61,014 bases of DNA, taken from assembly GCF_009834785.1 (NCBI RefSeq), contig NZ_WUYX01000026.1, positions 1 through 61,014 on the forward strand, in the 5' to 3' direction. The position numbers and the translations under genes were made by a program. The notes beneath the pieces were generated by a model. The model saw nothing but the letters and a program-made list of their open reading frames with translations, was not told the origin of the DNA and ran no database searches. Shown here piece after piece: positions 18,091 to 26,954 of this stretch. Source of the stretch: Natronorubrum halalkaliphilum. Lineage in GTDB: Archaea; Halobacteriota; Halobacteria; Halobacteriales; Natrialbaceae. The first letter of the stretch is position 1, and each line of letters begins with the position of its first letter.

Positions 18091-18228
18091 ATGGGAGATA
18101 ATCTCGAGGGAAGACCGACCGCATTTTGCGCGACGTGTGACGGAACGGAACCGATCAAGCGGACGGTTCCGTGGCAACCAAACATCTGTACCGTCTGCGG
18201 CTCGAACGTTTCGGCGTCCGACGAGTGA
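18091..18228 (+). CDS. Small two-CxxC zinc-finger protein
   Basis: A 45-residue protein (MGDNLEGRPTAFCATCDGTE start) with two zinc knuckles, CATC and CTVC, 22 residues apart. This is the pattern of haloarchaeal CPxCG-related micro-proteins. The ATG at 18091 is chosen over upstream starts because the family begins close to the first knuckle. Such proteins are usually predicted to bind a single Zn2+ and have regulatory roles in several haloarchaea; no partner is visible. A strong hairpin lies just after the stop. Confidence 0.7.
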   Translation: MGDNLEGRPTAFCATCDGTEPIKRTVPWQPNICTVCGSNVSASDE

Positions 18229-18230
18229 CT

Positions 18231-18244
18231 CTTCTCGCGAGAAG
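18231..18244 (+). terminator. Palindromic hairpin after zinc-finger gene
   Basis: CTTCTCGCGAGAAG is a perfect 14-bp palindrome two bases after the stop codon at 18226-18228. It could terminate or stabilise the small transcript. No T-tract follows, so termination is uncertain. Confidence 0.35.
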
Positions 18245-18400
18245 TCGCGAGCGTGCTGCTGGAATCTCCGCAAAACGATTGTGACGTAATTTGCGAACGG
18301 CCGACGCAACCACGGTAGTTCGACGGCTGATTGTACGAGGTGTCAGTGCAACCGCGAGATGGCAGCAGTTACACCCGGCAAATCGGTACGACCGTCCCTC

Positions 18401-18706
18401 TCACTCCTCGAGCGACGTCCCCTCGAGTTCGAGTCGGGTTTCGCGGGCTTCGGACAGTTGCAACGCGGCCTCGAGCAGGATGGCCAGCGAGGCGCCCGCG
18501 ACGACGGCCGTCGCCGGTGCGAGTGCCGCAACCGTGAGCGCCTCGAGGCCGAAGACCTGCGGGACGGTCGCCTCGATGCTGGTCCGGGTAGCCGGCGCGG
18601 GGCCGACGGCCAGGATGTACGCGGCGAGAACGGCGGCCGCCGTACTGCCGATGACGGTCGCGATGGCGATCAGCGTTCGCCTGGTCGGGGTCGCGGGTCG
18701 GGTCAC
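18401..18706 (-). CDS. Two-helix membrane protein, unknown
   Basis: A 101-residue protein with two hydrophobic helices, about 10-31 (TLIAIATVIGSTAAAVLAAY) and 54-83 (LEALTVAALAPATAVVAGAS), and a short charged C-terminus. No family is recognised. The gene stands alone on the minus strand between the zinc-finger and HalOD1 genes. The helix pattern and lack of alternate long frames support it as real. Confidence 0.55.
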   Translation of the reverse strand: MTRPATPTRRTLIAIATVIGSTAAAVLAAYILAVGPAPATRTSIEATVPQVFGLEALTVAALAPATAVVAGASLAILLEAALQLSEARETRLELEGTSLEE

Positions 18707-18882
18707 GTCGTGTCTACCGATCGCAGCCGCGAGTCGAGAGTAAGTTTTGTGGTTCGCGAACTCGAGTCGCCGCCCGCGTGCGATCGGTGCGTTCCGTGAT
18801 TCGTCGACGGGAGCCCGGATACTGCATCGCTACTGTGCCATTACTTTTTATCGTGTCTGGAATTAAATGCGGAGGTGATGGA

Positions 18883-19116
18883 GTGCGCGAAACCATGACT
18901 GAAAATTCCGCCGATCCGCCCGAAATCGAAGTCTCGCTCGACGACGAGACCGAGCTGGAACTTCACAGGACCGAGTTCAACACCGACGGTCTCCCGCTCG
19001 AGTTTTCGCTCGATGGCGTCGTTCGATCGATCGACCCCGACGTGCTGGACGAACTACAGGGAGTCACTCTCGAGCCGATCGGGATCCGTTTTCGACTCGT
19101 CAGTACTGACGAGTAA
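18883..19116 (+). CDS. Small acidic protein preceding HalOD1 gene
   Basis: A 77-residue protein starting at GTG 18883, five bases after a strong Shine-Dalgarno-like GGAGGTG; an in-frame ATG at 18895 is the alternative. An AT-rich TTACTTTTTATCG box 40 bp upstream fits a TATA element. The protein is mostly strands (IEVSLDDETELELHRTEF, then LPLEFSLDGVVRSID), strongly acidic, with no Cys or catalytic motif. It lies 52 bp upstream of a HalOD1-domain gene in the same orientation and may share a transcript. I do not recognise the family. Confidence 0.55.
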   Translation: MRETMTENSADPPEIEVSLDDETELELHRTEFNTDGLPLEFSLDGVVRSIDPDVLDELQGVTLEPIGIRFRLVSTDE

Positions 19117-19168
19117 CACCATTACGGACAGGGATTCTATTAGTAGCTGGACGGTGGGAGTGTTGCAC

Positions 19169-19483
19169 ATGGGAGCAGATGACGCGTCAGGGCCACTCGT
19201 TCCAGACGGCGGCAATGTCTTTTATACGGAATACCAGAACGAACCGCCGGTACAGGCGATTGCGCGCGGACTATCTACTATCGAAGAGTGTCGCGTCGAC
19301 GATATTCCATCGCTGTACCACCACGTCGACTCCGACTCGATGAATCGCATGATGGAAACGGCTCGCGATTCGAATCAGGACGTGACGGTCCAGTTGACGG
19401 TCGACGACTACACCGTCGCGGTCGATAGCGACGGGACGATTTCGATCCACGACTCCGACCTGGATTCCGCCGGTTCCGACTGA
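19169..19483 (+). CDS. HalOD1 output-domain protein
   Basis: A 104-residue protein matching the HalOD1 pattern. A helix with PPVQAIARGLSTIEECRVDD is followed by IPSLYHHVDSDSMNRMMETA, which carries the L-P/L-Y-x-x-V/I-D-x-D core. The block VTVQLTVDDYTVAVDSDGTI forms the terminal strands. HalOD1 is a haloarchaeal output module predicted to act in signalling, either alone or fused to response regulators; its ligand is unknown. Start ATG 19169, with an in-frame GTG 9 bp earlier as alternative. Probably the second gene of a pair with the preceding small acidic protein. Confidence 0.75.
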   Translation: MGADDASGPLVPDGGNVFYTEYQNEPPVQAIARGLSTIEECRVDDIPSLYHHVDSDSMNRMMETARDSNQDVTVQLTVDDYTVAVDSDGTISIHDSDLDSAGSD

Positions 19484-19564
19484 TTCTCTCCGGCGGGGAA
19501 GCGACACGCGTCTTTGGGTGCGACCAGTTCGAACTACGGGTTCCGTATCGTGATCCCGTCAGAC

Positions 19565-19810
19565 TCACCGGCGACGGTTCGTGAGCCAGCGATAGAGCAC
19601 CATTCCGGCGAAAACGACGGTCGTGGCGAGTAGCAGTCGCGCTTTCGGATCCGCCGGCCACCAGAACCGGCGGTTGTGGGTACCGCAGTGCGGACAGCGG
19701 CCGGCGCTCCGGTGGATCGTGCCGGCGCAGTTGGCACACGCAGTCCATTGCGCGTGGCTCTCATCGGCGGCTGGCGCGGGGGTAGGCCCAGCGGGCACCG
19801 CAGCAGTCAT
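19565..19810 (-). CDS. Zinc-ribbon protein with C-terminal membrane anchor
   Basis: An 81-residue protein (or 90 from ATG 19837) with a zinc ribbon, CANC at one knuckle and CPHC at the other, 14 residues apart, embedded in TACANCAGTIHRSAGRCPHC. One membrane helix (ARLLLATTVVFAGMVLYRWL) and a basic tail follow. This tail-anchored zinc-ribbon layout is common among small haloarchaeal proteins of unknown role. Stand-alone gene divergent from the thermosome gene. Confidence 0.65.
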   Translation of the reverse strand: MTAAVPAGPTPAPAADESHAQWTACANCAGTIHRSAGRCPHCGTHNRRFWWPADPKARLLLATTVVFAGMVLYRWLTNRRR

Positions 19811-20059
19811 ATGTGGTATGTTATCGTCCAGCGCCATTATGGTATCCCGTCGTCGCGGTGACTGTCTCGTCGATTGTGCGGTTCGGACAGTGGAGATGCG
19901 GGACGTGGTTGCGTTTAGGATAGATAGCTCGCCTCACACGTTTTCTAGAACACGTTCGCTTCGACTAATCCAACGGCCCAATGCCCACTATACTTTCACT
20001 CGTTCTCTAGTCGATATCAAAACATGTATACAGAACCTCAAACAATCCGTTACGTACTC

Positions 20060-21757
20060 GTGTCACAACAGCAGATGGGCAACCAGCCTATGATCGTCAT
20101 GTCCGAGGACAGCCAGCGAACCTCGGGCGACGACGCACAGTCGATGAACATCACCGCAGGGAAAGCCGTCGCGGAGGCGGCCCGAACGACGCTCGGCCCC
20201 AAGGGGATGGACAAGATGCTCGTCGGTTCCTCCGGCAACGTCGTCGTCACGAACGACGGCGTCACGATCCTCCAGGAGATGGAGATCGAGCATCCCGCGG
20301 CCAACATGATCGTCGAAGTCGCACAGACCCAAGAAGAGGAAGTCAGCGACGGGACCACCTCCGCCGTCGTCGTCGGCGGCGACCTGCTCGGGCAGGCCGA
20401 GGACCTCCTCGATCAGGACGTCCACGCCACCTCCATCGAACAGGGCTACCGTCAGGCCTCCGAGGAAGCGAAAGCGATCCTCGAGGAGCAGGCGATCGAC
20501 GTCGGCGCTGACGATACCGAACTTCTCGAACAGATCGCCGCCACGGCGATGACCGGCAAAGGCGCGGAGAACGCCAAGGGTCGGCTGGCCGAACTCGTCG
20601 TCGACGCCGTCACGAGCGTGGCCGACGACGCCGGCGTCGATACGGACAACATCAAGATCGAGACCGTCGTCGGCGGGGCCATCGAGGACTCCGAACTCGT
20701 CGACGGCGTCGTCGTCGATAAGGACCGCGTCTCCGACGCCATGCCGTACTTCGTCGAGGACGCGAACGTCGCCGTGATCGACGACGCCCTCGAGGTCGCC
20801 GAAACCGAGATCGACACCGAGGTCAACGTCACCGATCCCGACCAGCTCGAGGAGTTCCTCGACCGCGAGCAGGAGCAACTGCGCGCGATGGTCGACGATA
20901 TCGTCGACGCCGGCGCCGACGTCGTCTTCGCGGAGGACGGCATCGACGACATGGCCCAGCAGTTCCTCGCCGACGCGGGGATCCTGGCCGTCCGTCGCAC
21001 CAAATCCAGCGACGCCGCACAGATCGCTCGCGCAACCGGCGCACAGGTCGTCGGCAACGTCGGCGACATCGAGGCCGACGACCTCGGCTTCGCCGGCACC
21101 GTCTCCCAGCAGTCCGTCGGCGGCAGCCAGCAGCTCGTCGTCGAGGACGTCGAGGACGCCAGCTCCGTCACGCTGCTTCTGCGCGGCGGCACCGAACACG
21201 TCGTCGACGAAGTCGAACGCGCCATCGGCGACAGTCTCGGCGTCGTTCGCATCACCCTCGAGGACGGCAAGGCGCTGCCCGGCGGCGGCGCGCCCGAGAC
21301 CAACCTCGCGCTCGAACTGCGCGACTTCGCCGACTCCGTCGGCGGCCGCGAACAGCTGGCCGTCGAGGCCTTTGCCGACGCACTCGAGTCCATCCCGCGC
21401 ACCCTCGCGGAAAACGGCGGGCTCGATCCGATCGACTCGCTGGTCGACCTCCGGAGTCAGCACGACGCCGGCCAGTCCAGCGCCGGGCTCGACGCCTACA
21501 GCGGCGACGTCATCGACATGGAGACGGAAGGCGTCGTCGAGCCGTTGCGCGTCAAGACCCAGGCGATCGACTCCGCGACCGAGGCGGCCGTCATGCTGCT
21601 TCGCATCGACGACGTCATCGCGGCCGGCGACCTCAAGGGCGGCCAGATCGACGGTGACGACGGCGGCGACGACGGCGGTCCGCCAGCCGGCGCCGGCGGC
21701 CCAGGCGGTATGGGCGGTATGGGCGGCATGGGCGGCGGTATGGGCGGCATGATGTAA
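20060..21757 (+). CDS. thsA: Thermosome (group II chaperonin) subunit
   Basis: A 565-residue chaperonin subunit from GTG 20060, which gives the family N-terminus ([20 protein letters not shown]); the frame extends 12 codons upstream without similarity. ATP-binding and hydrolysis motifs are present: [34 protein letters not shown] and [12 protein letters not shown], with [12 protein letters not shown] toward the C-terminus. The tail is a Gly-Met repeat ([17 protein letters not shown]) typical of haloarchaeal subunits. It assembles into double-ring cages with a built-in lid for cytosolic protein folding. An AT-rich stretch with GATATCAAAACATGTATAC precedes it. Sequence is alpha-like, but the paralogue letter cannot be fixed from one gene. 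Confidence 0.93.
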   Translation: MSQQQMGNQPMIVMSEDSQRTSGDDAQSMNITAGKAVAEAARTTLGPKGMDKMLVGSSGNVVVTNDGVTILQEMEIEHPAANMIVEVAQTQEEEVSDGTTSAVVVGGDLLGQAEDLLDQDVHATSIEQGYRQASEEAKAILEEQAIDVGADDTELLEQIAATAMTGKGAENAKGRLAELVVDAVTSVADDAGVDTDNIKIETVVGGAIEDSELVDGVVVDKDRVSDAMPYFVEDANVAVIDDALEVAETEIDTEVNVTDPDQLEEFLDREQEQLRAMVDDIVDAGADVVFAEDGIDDMAQQFLADAGILAVRRTKSSDAAQIARATGAQVVGNVGDIEADDLGFAGTVSQQSVGGSQQLVVEDVEDASSVTLLLRGGTEHVVDEVERAIGDSLGVVRITLEDGKALPGGGAPETNLALELRDFADSVGGREQLAVEAFADALESIPRTLAENGGLDPIDSLVDLRSQHDAGQSSAGLDAYSGDVIDMETEGVVEPLRVKTQAIDSATEAAVMLLRIDDVIAAGDLKGGQIDGDDGGDDGGPPAGAGGPGGMGGMGGMGGGMGGMM

Positions 21758-21890
21758 GCGACGGAGGACCACTCTCCGCTCGAGACCGTCCGTCGACCGT
21801 TCACTGCGACAGTTCGATTCGCGCCGACCGTTTTCGCGAATTCCAGACACTCGTTTTCTTCGGGAGACGACTACTAGCTCGGCAGCACGG

Positions 21891-22232
21891 TTACTCGAAT
21901 GTGAGACGCGTGTAGAGATCGATCACGCTGAGGACGATGATGGCAAAGGGGAACGCCACGTCGCCGAAGGTGGCCCCCTCGAGTCGAAGCGCCGTGACGA
22001 CGATCGGTTCGGTGAGCGCGCCCTCGACGAGGAGACTGCCCGGGCTGAGGAACACGAGTGCGATACCGCAAAGCCCGGCCCAGCTGAGTCCGCGGGTCCA
22101 CTCGCCGACGGCGAGATGCCCTGCACCCGGACAGAGCACGGCCAGCAGGTACGCCGGCCACGTCTTGACCCGTTCGAGACCGGTCCGCCGATGGCCGTCG
22201 CGAGGCGTCTCGAGTCCAGTTGCGGTTTCCAT
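21891..22232 (-). CDS. Small membrane protein of the TM2-like haloarchaeal type
   Basis: A 113-residue protein from ATG 22232; a start at 22259 is also possible. A basic N-terminus precedes the block PAYLLAVLCPGAGHLAVGEW, the Pro-Gly-x-Gly-x-x motif found at the head of TM2-like and related small membrane proteins. Two or three further hydrophobic stretches follow (LSWAGLCGIALVFLSPGSLL and VAFPFAIIVLSVIDLYTRL). Function unknown. It converges on the thermosome gene. Confidence 0.6.
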   Translation of the reverse strand: METATGLETPRDGHRRTGLERVKTWPAYLLAVLCPGAGHLAVGEWTRGLSWAGLCGIALVFLSPGSLLVEGALTEPIVVTALRLEGATFGDVAFPFAIIVLSVIDLYTRLTFE

Positions 22233-22259
22233 ACCACCCACGTCACCGTTGCCCGTCAA

Positions 22260-22837
22260 AAACTTCAGTCAGACGGGTGTGTGACGGACTCGAGACGCGC
22301 GGTCGAGTGGGTGACAGGGCGATGGCGGTGCCGGGATGACTGCCAAACCATGTTGGGAGAACGACTTTCATTGGAACTGGGGTATCGTCGTGACGGGGCC
22401 GCAGCTCACGCCGCACGGAACGGCTGTGACGGTGTGGCCCGGCGAGAAAGTCGGCTGTGGGCCGGATATCCGCGATTCCGTCTCGATGGTGGTGTGTCGA
22501 CTGCGGTCCAGCCCACATCGTTTCGGCCCGGTTGGAACGATATCAGTTTGTCGGACCGGCGTGTCGATGACTCTGTGACTGCTGGAACCGTTCTTGGAGT
22601 CGGATCTCGCGGCGTCATCGGGTTCTCGAGCACGTGATACCGAACAGGAGTGTCCGTGCTCGGAATCGCAGTACTGGAACGGGGAAGTGGCCGCTTCCTG
22701 ATTGGGTGACTCGAGTAACGATGGGTTTCGTTCGGCCGACACGGTTGAAACGCGGATTTCCCCCCGGAACGACGTATTGAGTTCCGTAATAGTACTCACG
22801 GTTTAAGAATCGACCAGTTCGTCGGCTAGCTGGAGAC
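22260..22837. other. Non-coding stretch of 578 bp
   Basis: Several short open frames cross this gap on both strands, but none shows family similarity, coding bias or a plausible ribosome site. Near 22800 the sequence GGTTTAAGAATC is an AT-rich box about 35 bp before the hyperacidic protein's ATG and is the best promoter candidate. I see no RNA gene or clear repeat here. Confidence 0.35.
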
Positions 22838-24493
22838 ATGAGCGCACGCAACATCTTCGTCGTCACAATTGCAGTGATGATGCTCGCGAGCGGGGGTGCA
22901 TTCGCAGTCGCACCTGCGGGTGCGGCCGTCGACGAGCACGACGACGATCCCGAGACGGATGCCGATGACACCGAGAGCCAACTGACCGTTACAATCGAAC
23001 AGGCGACGATCGTCGTCCTCGATCACACTGACCAACAGGCGATGATGGAGGACGATTCGGACGCTGCTGACGACCACGACGCGGACGATGACCTCGAGAC
23101 CGATGCCGACGATGACGATGGCGTAGCAGCGGACGACGACGATGAGGAGGTGGGTGTTGATGACGAAGCTGCCGGCGACGAGGCTGCCGTCGATGACGAA
23201 GAGATGATGGAGCACATCCAGCTGCAGGTCTCGTTCAACGAAGTGACGATCGTCGACCTCACCGACCACCTTGACGAGGCGGATGATGTCGACGATGTGG
23301 ACGATGAAGAGGCCGACGATCACGACACCGAAGTAGGCGATGAAGACGCAGACGCTGATGAGGACGCTGCCGTCGACGATGACGAAACCGACGCTGACGA
23401 CGGCGTTGACGACACCGACCTAGACGCGGACGACGATGCGGATAACGACGCGGTCGACGTTGGCGACGACGAGCTGACCGTCGACCAGGCGACGATTTTC
23501 GTCGTCATTGACAGTGATGACGAGGAGGATCACGATGCCGATGATGCCGACGACGACGCAGACGAGCACGACGCTGACGACGATGAACTCGATACGGACG
23601 CTGACGAGAACGACAACGGCGTTGACGCCGACGACGATACCGACGCCGACGACGGCATTGACGACGCAGCCGAAACGGAAGACGCCCACACTGAGGACGA
23701 CGAACTAACCGTCGATCAGGCAACTATCTTCGTTGTGCTCGAGGACCACGCCGAGGACGATCCCGGCGTCGATGACGCCGACGACGATGCAGAACACGAC
23801 GCTGACGAAAACGACAACGACGATCTCAACGACGACGACGATGCTGACGCCGACGAAAACGGTGTCGACGACGCTGACGACGACATGGCCGACGACCACG
23901 CAGCTGACGACGAGCACCAGATGCAGGTGACGATCGAGCAGGCGACCATCTTCGTCGTCGGTGACCACCTCGGCGAGGATCTGACCGCCGAAGAGCCGGC
24001 TGCCGAGGAGGACCCCGAAACTGACGACAATGACGTCGACGCCGACGAAAACGGTGTCGACGATGACGACGCTGCTGACAACGACGTCGACGACGACACG
24101 CCAGCAGCTGACGAGGATGACGACACCGAGGCCGACGACGACATGGCCGACGACACCGAGGCCGACGACGACATGGCCGACGACGACATGGCCGACGACA
24201 CCGAGGCCGACGACACCGAGGCCGACGACGACACCGACGCTACCGATGACGACCTAGACGCGGACGACGAAGCGGATGACGAACCGGTTGCCGAGGACGA
24301 ACCCGATGCTGACGACGAGGAACGCATCCAGGTAACGATCGAACAGGCGACCATCTTCGTCCTGTCCGACCACGCTGAGGACATGGCGGACGACCACGCC
24401 GAGCCCGACACTGAAGACGACGAACCGGGTGACGACGATGGTGATAATGGAGACGACGATGACGCCACCGAAGCCGCAATCGCCGCCCACTAA
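22838..24493 (+). CDS. Secreted hyperacidic Asp-rich repeat protein
   Basis: A 551-residue protein with a signal peptide (1-30, NIFVVTIAVMMLASGGAFAV then APAGAA). Roughly half of the mature residues are Asp or Glu, far beyond the usual haloarchaeal excess. Six copies of a hydrophobic beta-like unit punctuate it at about 48-62, 128-143, 212-226, 289-304, 361-377 and 496-512, with consensus (L/V)TVTIEQATIFVVxDH. Between them run Asp-rich linkers such as DADENDNGVDADDD (254-267) and DADENGVDDADDD, which resemble Ca2+-binding thrombospondin-3-type D-x-D-x-D/N-G loops. No membrane anchor is present. A cation-binding or matrix role is inferred; no named family is recognised. Confidence 0.75.
   Translation: MSARNIFVVTIAVMMLASGGAFAVAPAGAAVDEHDDDPETDADDTESQLTVTIEQATIVVLDHTDQQAMMEDDSDAADDHDADDDLETDADDDDGVAADDDDEEVGVDDEAAGDEAAVDDEEMMEHIQLQVSFNEVTIVDLTDHLDEADDVDDVDDEEADDHDTEVGDEDADADEDAAVDDDETDADDGVDDTDLDADDDADNDAVDVGDDELTVDQATIFVVIDSDDEEDHDADDADDDADEHDADDDELDTDADENDNGVDADDDTDADDGIDDAAETEDAHTEDDELTVDQATIFVVLEDHAEDDPGVDDADDDAEHDADENDNDDLNDDDDADADENGVDDADDDMADDHAADDEHQMQVTIEQATIFVVGDHLGEDLTAEEPAAEEDPETDDNDVDADENGVDDDDAADNDVDDDTPAADEDDDTEADDDMADDTEADDDMADDDMADDTEADDTEADDDTDATDDDLDADDEADDEPVAEDEPDADDEERIQVTIEQATIFVLSDHAEDMADDHAEPDTEDDEPGDDDGDNGDDDDATEAAIAAH
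24119..24240 (+). repeat. Tandem repeat inside the hyperacidic gene
   Basis: Near-identical units built from GACACCGAGGCCGACGAC and GACATGGCC are repeated in tandem, encoding DTEADDDMADD-type repeats (residues about 428-466). The almost perfect nucleotide identity points to recent slippage or recombination, so length may vary between strains. Confidence 0.7.
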
Positions 24494-24551
24494 CTGACCG
24501 CCGACCGCAGCGACCGATCACCGCTATTTTTCGCCGGCTGCAAGTCAGGGA

Positions 24552-24700
24552 CAGCTTACTGATTCGCGGATTTACGCCTTGAGGATTACGGGTCAAGGAT
24601 TGAAGATCGAGCCGCGAGGATCACGGGTCACGGATCGAAGGTCGAAGATCGAGCCTCGAGAATCGAGAGTCAGGCCTCGAGAATCAGGTCTCGAGACGGC
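24552..24700 (+). repeat. Degenerate GGATC/GAGAATC repeat tract
   Basis: About 150 bp of non-coding DNA made of drifting variants of GAGGATTACGGGTCAAGGAT, GGATCACGGGTCACGGATCG and CCTCGAGAATCGAGAGTCA. The unit length is not constant, so it is not a CRISPR array. It fills the gap between the hyperacidic gene and the convergent HTH gene. A smaller cousin of the same style (TCGAGTTTCGAGTTTCGG) lies at 15750-15780 between the two permease genes. Confidence 0.6.
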
Positions 24701-24706
24701 CACACC

Positions 24707-25408
24707 TCACTCCGTGGCGAAGATCAGCGACAGCAATTTCTGCTCGGCTTTGCGCAAGTGTTCCGAGAACGTCGCGTACGTCACCCCGAGTTCGGCCGCG
24801 AGCTCTTCGCCCGTGTTCTCCCGCGGCCAGTCGTAGTAGCCGTTCGTATACGCGAGCACGAGCACTTCCCGTTGGCGCGGAGTGAACAGACGCGTCACGG
24901 CTTCCTGCAGTTCCTTGCGCTGGAAGAGCGGCACCGGCGTCGGTTTCTGTCGTCGCGCGATGATCTCCATCGAGGGGTAGTGCTCTTCGAATCGGCTGAT
25001 GACGTCCGAGGCGGAGTACGTCGCGGGGATTTCGGCGACGATCCGCGCCACTCCGTCCTTGCTCGCTAACTGCGTCGGGATCGCGCCCGCATCGGTCAAG
25101 CAGATCGTGAAAAATCCGCCCTCCGCACTGATTCGAAATTCCACGACCGCGCTCTCGTCGCCGCTGGTGACCAGCCGCGCGTCGAACCCGTCGTAGGAGC
25201 GGGTGAACTCGAGGACCCGTTCCGGATCGGTGCCGCTGATCCGCTGGAACACCGTGTAGGCACCGTTGCTTCGCGGCAGGAGCTGGAGGAGCTCCGCCTC
25301 ACAGCCCGTCTCCGCGGACAGTGCGACTAACGGATATCGAGGGTCGGAGACTTCGAACTCGACTTCGACAGCCGCGTTCTCCACCTCGGCTCCTTGAGAT
25401 ATGGTCAC
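24707..25408 (-). CDS. HTH_10 (bacterio-opsin activator type) regulator
   Basis: A 233-residue transcription regulator. An N-terminal sensor-like alpha/beta domain (about 10-160) is followed by the C-terminal HTH_10 domain. That domain runs from LFTPRQREVLVLAYTNGYYD through GEELAAELGVTYATFSEHLR to the end. This bat-type arrangement is a large haloarchaeal family that controls diverse genes. No ligand can be named from the N-domain. It is transcribed from a gap of about 415 bp whose proximal part is AT-rich (ATTCACTATTACCATTCATAATAG). It is a single gene, convergent with the hyperacidic protein gene. Confidence 0.88.
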   Translation of the reverse strand: MTISQGAEVENAAVEVEFEVSDPRYPLVALSAETGCEAELLQLLPRSNGAYTVFQRISGTDPERVLEFTRSYDGFDARLVTSGDESAVVEFRISAEGGFFTICLTDAGAIPTQLASKDGVARIVAEIPATYSASDVISRFEEHYPSMEIIARRQKPTPVPLFQRKELQEAVTRLFTPRQREVLVLAYTNGYYDWPRENTGEELAAELGVTYATFSEHLRKAEQKLLSLIFATE

Positions 25409-25823
25409 ATGGGACAGTATGGGCCCGACCGATTTACCGGTTTTCGTGATCGATGTGCATATTCACTATTACCATTCATAATAGCTGGAGAGTGGGTGTA
25501 TCCACTGCTGAAGGCTCGTACAAGACCGTTTCCGGAAAGTAGAGCCTCGAGTGATCGCTATCGATCCGCGAGTGAGGTCGCCGCCTGCAGATCCTGTCGT
25601 CAACACGGGTCGGCGTCCGGAGTCCCGGCGGCGTCAGTCGACCCGCGAGGGGACGACTCGAGGGAAACACAGCCGAGCGTACTCGGACGACGAACTGCGA
25701 GACCGCATCGAGACGGGTGCCGCTGCGCTCGAGGAACGATCGTCACGGAATCGCAGTCTCTTCCGGCCAGGGATCGGGGACTCGGGACTAACACCGACGC
25801 GCGTCTCGAGTCGCCCCCGGTAG
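25409..25823. other. Gap of about 415 bp with promoter region
   Basis: The left end (25455-25495) is AT-rich and is likely the promoter of the HTH_10 gene. A plus-strand frame at 25551-25823 (90 codons, Arg-rich) is open, but it lacks the acidic haloarchaeal composition and any family match, so I do not call it a gene. Nothing else is seen. Confidence 0.35.
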
Positions 25824-26150
25824 TCACGAAAGGTTCGTTCCCGAATCGCTAAGCGGCCCCCGGTCGGCCGGCGTCTGCGCGTTCTCGAGGCGCTCGAGGA
25901 GCGTCTCGATACGCGCGTCCGGCTCCTTGGGGGCGTCCGCGGGATAATCGATCACGCCGACCTCGATGGCTCGAGCGTCGCTGAGCGCGCCCTCGACGAC
26001 GACGATATCGAGGACCGACCGGGACGCGACGACGATCGCGCGCTCGGACGAGACGTCGAGCACCTCGACGCCGAGTGCGGTGAGCGCCGCGGGTAAGTCG
26101 AGCGACGCGGCGAACCGATGGCGTTTCGTCGGCCACGTATCCTTGGCCAT
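25824..26150 (-). CDS. Conserved-looking small alpha/beta protein, unknown
   Basis: A 108-residue protein from ATG 26150 (MAKDTWPTKRHRFAASLDLP); the frame is open further upstream, but that part looks non-coding. It reads as alternating strands and helices (ALTALGVEVLDVSSERAIVV, IVVVEGALSDARAIEVGVID) and ends in a charged helix (IETLLERLENA). It is acidic like its neighbours and has no Cys or catalytic motif. I do not recognise the family with certainty. Single gene. Confidence 0.55.
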   Translation of the reverse strand: MAKDTWPTKRHRFAASLDLPAALTALGVEVLDVSSERAIVVASRSVLDIVVVEGALSDARAIEVGVIDYPADAPKEPDARIETLLERLENAQTPADRGPLSDSGTNLS

Positions 26151-26420
26151 GCTAGCGCTCTCCACATTCAGAAATAAAACTCTTCGTGCAAATCTCGTCG
26201 GTTTCGGCGGAACCGTCCCCCCGGCGACCGCTGTTCGGGACGTCGTCGATCGGGGATGACCCCTGGAGTTGCTGGCCGTCACTACACACCCGATCGCACG
26301 ACGGCTCGTGAGCAGTGTGTGAGTCGTTTCGTACGCCCCGCTGTACGTCGGTAGCGAACGCGAGTAGTCGTGCTGTGGACGCAGTGACAACGGCGTGTAT
26401 CAGTAGCTACGCGGAGCGTA

Positions 26421-26786
26421 TCAGTGGCTACGGCAGGTCTTCGCCGTGAGGAGATCGAGATACGGGTGCAACACATCGCGATTTACGCGGAGGGTCACCG
26501 TTTTCCGCCCTTCGTCGTACGCGATGAGCTTCGCCTCGAGAAGATGCGGGAGGTGAAGATGGTAGAAGCCCGTGAGAATGCGTTCGTACCGGTCTCGCGT
26601 GGGTTCCCCTTCACGGACGGCGATGTATTCTGCGACGTCACCGAGCGGAACGGCTGCCGGTTTTTGGGCCAGATACTGAAGCGCGTACTGGCGTCGTTCG
26701 TGTGAAAGCGCTTCGAACATCGTCGTCGGCTCGATCTCTCGGCTGCTCGTTCCTACGTCGTCGGGGTCAAATGCGTTGGACTTCAT
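26421..26786 (-). CDS. DUF7344-type winged-helix regulator
   Basis: A 121-residue protein from ATG 26786 (MKSNAFDPDDVGTSS). The core block TMFEALSHERRQYALQYLAQ is the opening helix typical of the haloarchaeal DUF7344 wHTH group. It is followed by VPLGDVAEYIAVREG, a helix-turn-helix with GFYHLHLPHLLEAKLIAYD, and the wing KTVTLRVNRDVLHPYL. It probably binds DNA as a small repressor or activator. No neighbour in the same orientation is close enough to be an operon partner. Confidence 0.72.
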   Translation of the reverse strand: MKSNAFDPDDVGTSSREIEPTTMFEALSHERRQYALQYLAQKPAAVPLGDVAEYIAVREGEPTRDRYERILTGFYHLHLPHLLEAKLIAYDEGRKTVTLRVNRDVLHPYLDLLTAKTCRSH

Positions 26787-26954
26787 GGGTACTCCGGTAC
26801 TCAGCTTACACGACACTCCAAGAGACAACTCGTCACAAACCAACTTCAGCGGAGCCTGTCTGCTGAATCTGCAACCACGAATATAGGCGTTCCGGTTACG
26901 TCAAATGAGTTACAAACTGACTGTCCGGAAAAGCTGGTTTATTTCCGGGGAACG

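Noticed and set aside
20063-21850. 595-codon open frame antisense to the thermosome gene
   Set aside because: It mirrors the thermosome codon pattern on the other strand; its translation is low-complexity with no motifs. High G+C haloarchaeal genes commonly create such shadows.
23716-24468. Ser-rich 250-codon frame antisense to the hyperacidic gene
   Set aside because: It is poly-Ser created by the reverse complement of Asp codons (GAC/GAT to GTC/ATC and TCG frames); no signal or promoter.
24552-24700. Possible CRISPR array
   Set aside because: Repeat units drift in length and sequence, there are no unique spacers, and no cas gene is in the window.
25551-25823. 90-codon Arg-rich frame
   Set aside because: Composition is basic, unlike haloarchaeal proteins, and there is no family match or ribosome site.
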